A DNA stretch of 64,000 nucleotides from Globisporangium splendens. Taxonomy: Eukaryota > Oomycota > Peronosporomycetes > Pythiales > Pythiaceae. The notes under the pieces were generated by a model. That model ran no database searches. It was given only the letters and a program-made list of their open reading frames with translations, and was not told the DNA's origin. How positions within the stretch are numbered: position 1 is the stretch's first letter; each line of letters starts with the position of its first letter. Shown one piece after another: positions 1-7,971 of the stretch. The stretch spans positions 1-64,000 of the forward strand of contig VFIW01000071.1 in assembly GCA_006386115.1 (NCBI GenBank), read 5' to 3'. A program made the position numbers and the translations under genes.

Positions 1-3000
1 CTTCGTTCGCAAAAACAGAAGACCATTGCGCTTCTCGAGCTTCTCGTTCCCTTCGCGACTCTGCCACACTTCGGCAAAACTTGGGTCGCGCGCATAGCCA
101 GCGTGAAAGGATTTCTTCGTCGCTTCGGACAAGTGAACACTTGCCCACTGTGTGTCGACGGTGTGGACTTGCTCTTGCCGTACTGCCACGGCGCGTCTCT
201 CCCCCCGAAAGTCCACAGCGGAGAGGAATACGGAGCAATCTGAATCTGGCAAGTGACGTAGAAATGCCGCAGATACCACAAGACGGGAAATAGACTGTGA
301 CCGAATATGACACGCATCATCGCAAGCGTGCACTTCGGGAGTCGAAACCTTGATGGATTCATCAGATGGCTTGTCTTCTTCCAGTCCTGGTCGAGACAAG
401 GCATCAGCAACCACATTGGTACTGCCTTTCACATGGTGCAGGACAAAATCAAACTGGGAAAAGAATGTCAGCATCCGCGCAAGCTTGGGAGTCACCTTCG
501 GTTGATGAAGCATCCACCGACAAGCCGAATTGTCCGTAAACACATCGAACTGGCGACCATGAAGGTAGTGTCGCCACTTGGACAACGCAATCTTGATTGC
601 AAGCAGCTCCTTCTCATGAGCAGGCCATTTTTCCTCATAGTGCCCAAACTTCTTCGAATAGAACGCAATGGGAGTGTCAAACCCGTCGATCTTTTGAGAC
701 AAGACACCACCCATGCAGTAACCCGAGGCATCCGTTGTTACCGTGAACCGACAGTCAAAGTCAGGTAAACGCAACGTCGGAGCCTGTTGCAGAGCCAACT
801 TCAATGCACGAAAGGCGTGATCGTGTTCGGATGACCAAGTCCACTTTGCATCCTTCTTAATCAGCCGATGCAACGGCAACGCAATCCGCGCAAAGTCGCA
901 AATAAACCGACGATAGTATCCGGCAAGACCCAGAAAACTCAATAACGTCTTTTGCGTCGTCGGAGTCGGATACTTCTCGATCGCGGTTGTCTTGTTTGCG
1001 TCGACTTGGATCCCTTCAGCCGTGACTGTATGACCCAGGAACTGGACACTTGACTTGCCAAACTCGCACTTGGACAGGCGAGCGTACAACTTCTCATGAC
1101 GGAGGACTTCACAGACCATCGCCAGATGTTGCGCGTGGTCTTTCATCGAGCGGGAGAAGATACAGATATCATCGAGATACACGACAACAAACTTGAATTT
1201 GCCAAAGAGTACTCGCATAAGGCGAGACCAAACTCCTGGCATTCCAGCCAATCCCATCGGAGCAACACACCATTGGTACGTTTCCTTTTGCGACCTAAAA
1301 GCCGTGTAGTGACGACTGTCAGGCTTTACACGCATCTGGTGGTAACCTTGCGCGAGGTCGATCACCGTAAATACTGTCGCACCGAGCATCTGATCAAAGA
1401 GTTCTTCAATATGTGGTAGAGGGATCTTGGGGATCTTCGTCTGGCTGTTGACATACCGATAGTCGATGACCCATCGAATCGGCAACTTTGAATTACCACT
1501 GCGCAGCCATTCAGCGCGCTTTACAGGCATACCTGTCGCAGGATCCTTTTTCGGAACACCGAAGATATTGGAGATCCATGGGGAGTTCGATACCTCAATC
1601 CATCCCTTCTTCACGTTGTCTCGAACGAACTCTTCCAACGCGTCTTGCTCTGTCTTGGACAGACGAAACGGCGGACGCGAGCTTGGCACTGCGTCTGGCT
1701 TCGGCTGGAGCTCAAAGTTCACAGCACGCTCTGGCGGTAAGCCATCCGGAAGTAACTCCGGGAAACAGTCCGCGAACCGATCAATGACAGGTTTCAACTC
1801 TGGTGGGACGACTGGAGAAATGTCGTTAACTGCGGACACCTTTACGACGAACAACTCTTCATACTCTGCATTCTTGATCTTGGAGCAGATTTCACTACCG
1901 CTGCGCTCGTGCACAGAGGTGTTTTCCGGCAATGCAAACGTCTGCTTTCTCCAATCAATGATCGGGTTGTGCTTGACGAACCATGGCTGACCGAAGATGA
2001 CATCGTGGCTGTTGGGTAGATCCCATTCCGTAAACTGCATTGCCTCAAACTTCTTGTCTTGTACTTGGCACGATGCTTCCACCTCGTTCACTTGTTTCTT
2101 GGTCCTTCTGCCGTCGAATCCTTGCGCTTCGATCACTGCTGTATTCAGCACTTTCTTCACCAACCCACGCTGGATCAGGTTGGTCGAGGCACCGCTGTCA
2201 ATCAAAATGCGCACGTCATTACCATCTACGCGACCGTCCACAACAAACAAGTTGCTTTTACGTGTAATTTCCACTGCGTTTAACTCCACATTGTCAAACA
2301 CAATGGGATAATCAACTTCATCCATTGTCGCCAGGTTGTGCTCAACCATTGGACTTGATCGACGAGCTCGCTGTGTCGGACGCTGATATCTTGAGTTGCG
2401 CATCGTCTGTGGCGTACTCACTTGTCTCTGCTGGCGCGGTGCACGACACTCTGACGCTCGATGTCCAGGTCGATTGCAATTGAAACAAAGGCGCTGACGC
2501 AAGCACTCTTCACGACCCAGGACTCGGACATTGTCCACTTCCATTGGACTTGCACCATTCAGTTGGTATTGGCGATTATCGAAACGCCTGTACCTCGGTT
2601 CTGAATGGGAACGATTTCCATCCGCAGAGCGACGGTGCGAACGGTCATAATCCAGCGCTAGAGTGATGGCTTCCGACAACGTGGAACATCGGCGATAACG
2701 CACCTCCGTTCGGATCGCTGGAGCTAATCCTCGCACAAAGTACATGATCTTGTCGAGCTCACTCATCTCTTGAACTTGTGTGATAACATGCCTAAAACGA
2801 CTGACGTAGTCGTCGAGGCCACGGCACTGACCCTGGGATAGCTCACCCAACTGGTCGCGCAAGCGCTCTTGTAGATCGGCGGGAACAAATTCGTTTCCTA
2901 GTTCCAGGAAGAATTGATCAACCGTCTCGATCTCTGTCTTCTTCACAATGAACCACTGGGCAGCTCCTTGCCGCAGGGTTCCTCCCAACATCGCCAAAAG

Positions 3001-3240
3001 GCGTGGTTGAAGACTAGCATCCTGTCTGTCAATGTTCCTCGCCTTTAAATAGTCTCCGACTTGCTCTTTATACAACTGGAACGATTCTTGTAACGCTCCA
3101 CTATAAACCGGTAATTTACATCCCTCTAACTTAATCTCTGACTCCCGTTTCACTTGCTGGAACTCTCGGATCATCTCTGCTTGCTGGTTTAGCACTGCCA
3201 GCATACTCTGCAACAACTGGGCATTCGTTGGCTCGCTCAT
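1..3240 (-). CDS. Gag-pol polyprotein of Gypsy-0 (partial, open at left edge)
   Basis: I translated 1080 codons from the ATG at 3240-3238 to base 1 and met no stop. An N-terminal Gag-like part is followed by a CCHC zinc knuckle starting at C252 (CFNCNRPGHRASEC), an aspartic protease motif DSGAS at D348, RT with VIDLAQGYHQM and active site YLDD at residues 688-691, and RNase H with TDAS at D837 and TDNS at D903. The end visible here is just past RNase H; the integrase would follow off the edge. Gag and pol share one frame, unlike Gypsy-1 and Gypsy-2 in this window, which need a -1 shift. The protein would make virus-like particles and copy the element RNA into DNA. The long open frame suggests a fairly young copy. 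Start choice: first ATG after the leader, directly followed by a Gln-rich Gag-like N-terminus. Confidence 0.88.
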   Translation of the reverse strand, partial: MSEPTNAQLLQSMLAVLNQQAEMIREFQQVKRESEIKLEGCKLPVYSGALQESFQLYKEQVGDYLKARNIDRQDASLQPRLLAMLGGTLRQGAAQWFIVKKTEIETVDQFFLELGNEFVPADLQERLRDQLGELSQGQCRGLDDYVSRFRHVITQVQEMSELDKIMYFVRGLAPAIRTEVRYRRCSTLSEAITLALDYDRSHRRSADGNRSHSEPRYRRFDNRQYQLNGASPMEVDNVRVLGREECLRQRLCFNCNRPGHRASECRAPRQQRQVSTPQTMRNSRYQRPTQRARRSSPMVEHNLATMDEVDYPIVFDNVELNAVEITRKSNLFVVDGRVDGNDVRILIDSGASTNLIQRGLVKKVLNTAVIEAQGFDGRRTKKQVNEVEASCQVQDKKFEAMQFTEWDLPNSHDVIFGQPWFVKHNPIIDWRKQTFALPENTSVHERSGSEICSKIKNAEYEELFVVKVSAVNDISPVVPPELKPVIDRFADCFPELLPDGLPPERAVNFELQPKPDAVPSSRPPFRLSKTEQDALEEFVRDNVKKGWIEVSNSPWISNIFGVPKKDPATGMPVKRAEWLRSGNSKLPIRWVIDYRYVNSQTKIPKIPLPHIEELFDQMLGATVFTVIDLAQGYHQMRVKPDSRHYTAFRSQKETYQWCVAPMGLAGMPGVWSRLMRVLFGKFKFVVVYLDDICIFSRSMKDHAQHLAMVCEVLRHEKLYARLSKCEFGKSSVQFLGHTVTAEGIQVDANKTTAIEKYPTPTTQKTLLSFLGLAGYYRRFICDFARIALPLHRLIKKDAKWTWSSEHDHAFRALKLALQQAPTLRLPDFDCRFTVTTDASGYCMGGVLSQKIDGFDTPIAFYSKKFGHYEEKWPAHEKELLAIKIALSKWRHYLHGRQFDVFTDNSACRWMLHQPKVTPKLARMLTFFSQFDFVLHHVKGSTNVVADALSRPGLEEDKPSDESIKVSTPEVHACDDACHIRSQSISRLVVSAAFLRHLPDSDCSVFLSAVDFRGERRAVAVRQEQVHTVDTQWASVHLSEATKKSFHAGYARDPSFAEVWQSREGNEKLEKRNGLLFLRTK

Positions 3241-3438
3241 ATTGGCAATTTTCTTGACTTCACACTCGGTAATTTATGTAACCGATATCACTTGACTTGA
3301 CAGGCGGGGACGGGAGTTGAGACTATATACTAAGGGAGCTTAATAACCAGTATAATACGAAGCTATTTCTTTATTTTTTTATTTGTTTTGTTTTTATTTC
3401 TTATTTTTTTGTTCTTTTTTTATTTAATTTTTAATTTT

Positions 3439-3789
3439 TTAGTCGAACTTAGGCGGAGGAACTTGACCTGGACGCAGCTTAGCCTTCCCAGTACCAGTGC
3501 TCGATGCCGGTGGATCACGCAGCACGCAGCGAAAGCACTCGCTTATCCCGTCGGACGCGTCGACGATTCCTTGAGCGGTCCGGATTAGAGCCTTCTTTGC
3601 GCGTTTCTTCTTCAGCTTGTCTGGACACTTATCCACGTGCTTCTCTAGCACTTCACAGATCCGGAAAGCCTTCGTCAGACAGTTTACGAGGTCTTGACGC
3701 GCTTTATCAGCTTCTGCAGGTTTTGGCACGCCTAAGTACGTAAAGCTGCCTTGAATCAGAACCTGCTTGACGCGCGGCTTCTTGGGCAT
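3439..3789 (-). CDS. Small basic leader ORF of Gypsy-0, unknown function
   Basis: A 116-residue ORF starting MPKKPRVKQV and ending PPPKFD, lying between the LTR and the gag-pol ORF in the same direction. It is Lys/Arg-rich with four cysteines (CLTKAFRIC, DKC, FRC) and a central KLKKKRAKKA stretch. I recognise no domain. It stops just before the A-rich tract. It may be an accessory protein of the element, or a chance ORF in the leader; the basic, charged-rather-than-random composition makes coding plausible but there is no second copy here to test it. Confidence 0.4.
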   Translation of the reverse strand: MPKKPRVKQVLIQGSFTYLGVPKPAEADKARQDLVNCLTKAFRICEVLEKHVDKCPDKLKKKRAKKALIRTAQGIVDASDGISECFRCVLRDPPASSTGTGKAKLRPGQVPPPKFD

Positions 3790-4177
3790 CTAGTTGGGGA
3801 GGTTACCAACTCTGGGAGTTCACAATCACAGTCTTGATCCTCTAATGAGGGCTTCACCTAGGCACGCCTGACGATGACACCACGGAATAACACCCTAAAG
3901 AACACAGACAGTTAGGGCGAACCCGAGACACCGTGTCACTATTAGAGAAACCGAGGTAGACCAGACCACAGAATTACGCACAAAAGCACGACTGGCTCAA
4001 CACTACAGGAGTTACTGCCACAGAACACCAAAGGGTCAACGCACCGACAATGATTCCGGGATTTATGTCACTAAAAGCAACACCCGTTCAGAAAGCGGCT
4101 CGAATTACAACCTCGGAGATGCCTGGCTTGGACGACGACGGCGACTTGAACGCTTGGAAACGGCCACACTCCCCCCC

Positions 4178-4195
4178 GGACACAAAGTGCTACCA
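4178..4195 (-). promoter_or_regulatory. Primer-binding site of Gypsy-0
   Basis: In the sense of the element the LTR ends in ...CGTTACA, then 2 nt, then TGGTAGCACTTTGTGTCC. A PBS normally begins TGG, complementary to the CCA end of a tRNA. The same TGG(T/C)AGCACTT core with the same 2-nt gap follows the 5' LTRs of Gypsy-1 and Gypsy-2. I did not identify the tRNA. Confidence 0.65.
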
Positions 4196-4197
4196 GA

Positions 4198-4495
4198 TGT
4201 AACGAGTCGGAGGTCTTCTGAACGCTGATTGGTCGAAAGTCGGAAAGTCGGAACTTGATTGGTCGAAAGCCGGAGAACGGTGGAGTGGATCGGAGGAGGA
4301 GGTGGCGACTTGATGGCAAAATGGAAAGTGAATTGAATGGAGGACTTAGTTCGCTAGCGCTACGTCTAAGCCTCCCTGCATGCATGCCTATCCTTTTCTT
4401 CAACTGATTACGATTTTTCTTCCTATCCAGGTGTCCTGCCTGCACCTGTATTTTTATCTGACTAGTTCCATATAACTGTATATATTAGTGTTACA
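4198..4495 (-). repeat. 5' LTR of Gypsy-0
   Basis: On the plus strand it begins TGTAACGAG and ends AGTGTTACA, so the ends carry the inverted TGTAAC/GTTACA typical of LTR termini. It is 298 bp. The boundary next to the PBS is well supported by the 2-nt gap shared with the other elements; the outer boundary rests on the TGTAAC/GTTACA pair only. Confidence 0.65.
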
Positions 4496-4600
4496 TATGC
4501 ATGAGAGCCTGACCTCGAGTTCAAGGTCAGGCACACGTTACCATGCCTTGACCGCCCGCACGCTAGGCCAGTGCTCCGTTAGGCACAATGCGTCCTGCCC

Positions 4601-4885
4601 GTGCCTGTCGTGCGAGGTCAGCACAGTGACAACCGCACTCACTCTCTCCACTTCTATTTCTTTGACAGGAGCACAGCGGCGAAATGGAACAAAATGACGA
4701 TCCCCTTCAGACGCCAATTGGTGCAGCTCATATCCGCGCACCCAACGGAGACAACCGGAGAACAACAGGAGGCAAACAATGTTTGGAACAGGCATTTGGG
4801 AGCTGGCGGGCTACAGAACGCAGAATCGAGATCCAGGTACAAAATTCAGCTTTTGAAACACTGCTCGCTCAATGAATATGGCCCT
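4601..4885 (+). pseudogene. LINE-A ORF1 N-terminal remnant
   Basis: The frame starting about 4601 contains DRSTAAKWNKMTIPFRRQL, which parallels KDQSTATKWHRREIKFRNEKL in the LINE-B ORF1 (around 26100 on the minus strand). This places it upstream of the zinc knuckle in an ORF1-type protein. The frame is interrupted at 4886 by the LINE-B fragment, and another forward frame (4684-4875) is also open, so small indels are likely. The start of ORF1 is not identifiable. Confidence 0.5.
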
Positions 4886-5290
4886 CTTTATCTCTTTATA
4901 AGGTGAGGTATATTTAGGTTCATCGTCGCGACCTACAATATCCATTCTCCTAACTACTCTTCAATACGAATTTCATCTAGGAGTGCAAAAGTGTCTACAG
5001 CGCGGATTGCAATAGATCACTTCTGAATGCTAAATAATCTTTGACCAGGATGGCATGTTCTCTTGGTCCAATGTGAGGCTGCTTTGTGTTGTCCAATGAC
5101 CTTGGGTCTTCCGAACTCCACACAAGCCAATGCATGACGTCGTTGTCAAGATCCTGGGTGAGATTGTTGAAAGCAGCTCTTTGAGTTGGGAAGTGAACCT
5201 GTGTTGAGGTTCTGGTGTCCATGGCTAGGTTGGCGGCTGAGTCCGCCATCTTGTCGAAGGCACGGTAATGATGGTACCATCCTCGGATGT
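4886..5290 (-). mobile_element. LINE-B fragment, 3' end only, inserted in LINE-A ORF1
   Basis: This is the last 405 bp of LINE-B: the end of the RNase H region (4995-5249 reads MADSAANLAMDTRT and ends LLQSAL), the 3' UTR and the tail. It is flanked by a 15-bp TSD with one mismatch: AATGAATATGGCCCT at 4871-4885 and AATGAATATGTCCCT at 5291-5305. The 5' truncation plus TSD is the standard outcome of target-primed reverse transcription. Confidence 0.85.
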
Positions 5291-5291
5291 A

Positions 5292-7922
5292 ATGAATATG
5301 TCCCTGTTTTTAGAACACTTGAAGCAGACGACAGGCAAGCGATTCTACGCCTACCCACTTGATCAGTACGGTCCAAGATCCAACCAATCGCAGTGGTGAG
5401 AGGTGCTCTTTGAAGACGAATTGTGTCCAAAAGCGCTTATCGATGTCAGACGAATTATTTGGCGAGGGCGAACGATCATCCTTCACCACGCATCCAAGTA
5501 CCGAATTGCTCCCTGTTTAATCTGCGGGGCAGCGGGACATTTCGCGCGAGCATGTAAGGCAACGGAAGAGGAACTAAAAACTAACAACTGTATTTACGCA
5601 GATGACGAAATCGTGAGTAAACTTCCGAGAAAGCCAGCCACTTTCACAAGTGCAGCGGAAATAAAAGAGTCGGTCTCAGACAGTATCGACAAACTGAAAC
5701 AGCCCCTTCAACCAGCAGCAGAGAGTCCTCAAGCCAGTGAGGAAAACAAGCCGAGCGAGAACGCGAATCCCGTGACGCCTGACGTGACCAACACGTCCAG
5801 CCCACAACCGAACTCCAACCCAAGAAATCTAACAAAAAATGCATCGTTTGCAGTGGGAACAGGAATTCCAGTAAAACAAACCGGCAATCTCAAAGAACAG
5901 GCGAAGGCGAAACCAAACGGCGGAGCAGCGAATACAAAAGGACCCGTGTCAAAGGCAAGCCAGAAAAATGGACCAAGACAAATCTCCAAGGAGGACATCC
6001 GGTGGGCAAAAGAACTGATGCGCTTCCGACGAGATATGGACGAGCTGATGAAGGTGCACGTGGAAAGACAAGCCGAGCTCAACCCGAACCGTAACGACAT
6101 CATGGACTGGGATGGGGAGTTCACGCTTCAAGACGTGATGGACGCCAACGGACTTGCAGAAGCAATGACACCACCTACCGGAAATTGCCAATTTTATGCA
6201 GTGGCGGAAGCGATGCTCCAAATCACGCATGACAACATTACCAATGAGAAGCTGCTCGAGGCAACGGCGAGCAGAATCAAGCAAAGTATGAACGCGGCCG
6301 CACGTCTCAACTTCGATCTTGAATTCCCTGAAGGAACGCATCTGGGAATACTCGAAGCACTGGGGAGAGGGGATCGAAAAATGAGCCCAAAAGAAAGGAA
6401 AGCAGATGTTCTCGACTACTTCAATGATATCGCAAGCAGCTCCTCCAGCCGATCGTCGACGCTGCCAGGGTCCATGTGGGGTGGACCGGAGTCCTTGCGG
6501 ATGGCTGCCAAGGCTTTGCAGAGAAAAGTCTTCGTGCTCATCGAGACAACGTACAGAAACCGAAAAGGGTTTGCAATTTACAAGCCACAATCCAGAGTCC
6601 ACGCAGGAGGCCAGTTTCTGTCAGCCAAAGAGCATGCGTGCACGGGAAAACAATGGGAAGACGAGCTTCGTCAGGACAGAATCGAAGCAGAGACCACGAG
6701 CAGTCCACTTCCAATCGTGATGAAATTCGCAAAAGAACACTACAACAGTCTGCATTTCAGAACCCTAAACGAACCATCGTCACCGGCGAATATGACGAGC
6801 TCCTCGTTAGCGAAGCATCTCCAAGGATCCGAAAGGAGCAAGACGGAGTTCAAGACTGACCGATCCGGCCAATTCGACTTCGAACCAGTTGCGGAGGATT
6901 CAATGGAGGAAAGCGACAATTCCAGTTTGGAAGATTTAGAGGTGACTCCATCGCTGGAGGAGCGAGAAAAGTTCGAGCCAAACCAGCTCAGCGGACATCA
7001 CGGCTGGTCGTTCGCATCTCAGGAGAATCAGCTTGTGGTGTATCACTCGCCCACAACCGAGTTACCTCCACAACCCAGGAAGCGAGATAGAGACGAAACC
7101 CTGATGCTCACAGCCGAAGATGGTGACGTCACGATGAACCTGAACAGCCCCAATGTCCCCCTCAAGAAAACCAGAACGCTCTCGAGACGTTTGGCGATCG
7201 AAGGAGACTCCATGCAGAAACGCAGAGACCTCGAGCGCACGCTGCAGGAGCATTGGGAAGGGTTCCAGGAGCAATGGAAACAAGAAACCAAATGCCCCTT
7301 TCCTCTGCTCTCGTCCAATCATGATGTATGGACGCAGGCAGCTCTCAATGAATGGGAGCGAATTCTAGCGATGTTGAAGACGTCCCCAGGACCGCATCAT
7401 GTGCTGAACCACCTCAGAGGGCCAACGCTAGTGGACTTGACACAAGTACTGCGCGAACAGGTGATTGAGGAAGGACTCAAACGTCTTTTATACCGCACTG
7501 ATCAAGCAGAAACCAAGGTATGGATTACAGGTTGGTTTGACAGGATTGCAACGGCAACCACGAAGCAACAACGGGCGGCACTACTCAACTCCAAGGAAGA
7601 CTGGTCGATGCTAGGAAGAACGAAGTACGGTGGTCTCGAAGTTTTGCGACTTTGTCACCCGATCCAGCAAGAGAAGCTCAGCCGCTACATCATCTGCACA
7701 GTGGTGTATGAGGAGGAGCTGCAGACGTTCAGGTCTAGCGACGCCGAAGACCCAGACAACCTGTACGAGGCGATTGAAGACTTCTGTGCGATGTTGAAGC
7801 AAACCAGAGAACTCAAAGCAGCCTTCAAGAGCGGAGAGGAGCTCAGCGAGTGGTCAGCTCTATCGGTGATTATGGCTCAAGTCACCATGGAAGTGGACTC
7901 GGTCGAGCCCTCAAGGTACTAA
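5292..7922 (+). CDS. LINE-A ORF1: zinc knuckle plus OTU-type cysteine protease (one in-frame stop)
   Basis: After the TGA at 5397-5399 the frame is open for 839 codons (5403-7922; first codon GTG, so this is not a true start). The same frame continues upstream of that TGA to the LINE-B insertion at 5292, so the TGA is most simply a nonsense mutation inside ORF1. Numbering from 5403: CCHC knuckle C38-C51 (CLICGAAGHFARAC), a Pro/Ser/Asn-rich linker, a charged helix, then an OTU-like domain about 250-455 with PTGNCQFYAVAEAML (Cys262), MWGGPESLRMAAKAL and HYNSLHF (His446). OTU enzymes are cysteine proteases, most of them deubiquitinases; the Cys and His boxes are present, while the usual Asp before GNC is Thr here. 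The C-terminal 350 residues are not recognised. Role in the element (RNP formation, protein processing or host ubiquitin) is inference. Confidence 0.82.
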
Positions 7923-7971
7923 AGGCACGACACCAACAGGTAACCAAGATGGCAGTAGCCCAGGTACAGAA

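Larger units (their letters stand above)
3241..4197 (-). other. Leader of Gypsy-0 between 5' LTR and gag-pol
   Basis: This stretch of about 0.95 kb holds the primer-binding site (4178-4195), a small ORF (3439-3789) and a strongly T-rich tract on the plus strand (about 3366-3440; A-rich in the sense of the element). Otherwise I see nothing coding in it. Confidence 0.6.
1..4495 (-). mobile_element. Gypsy-0: Ty3/gypsy LTR retrotransposon, 5' half, cut by window edge
   Basis: Reading right to left: a 298 bp 5' LTR (4198-4495), a 2-nt gap, a primer-binding site, a leader of about 0.95 kb, then one gag-pol frame from 3240 through base 1. The second LTR and most of the integrase lie outside the window, so the TSD cannot be tested; the base run just outside the LTR is TATGC (4496-4500). 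The right flank looks like LINE-A ORF1 sequence, so the element probably inserted into LINE-A. Order protease, RT, RNase H is that of the Ty3/gypsy group. Confidence 0.88.

Noticed and set aside
3277..4495. A 1.2-kb LTR for Gypsy-0 starting at the TGTAACC at 3277
   Set aside because: The PBS at 4178-4195, 2 nt from TGTAACGAG at 4198, matches the layout of the other elements and places the LTR at 4198-4495.
5949..6602. A 217-codon minus-strand ORF opposite LINE-A ORF1
   Set aside because: It lies fully inside a clear sense domain region (OTU), has no motif, and is not matched by a second family, unlike the gypsy antisense ORFs.
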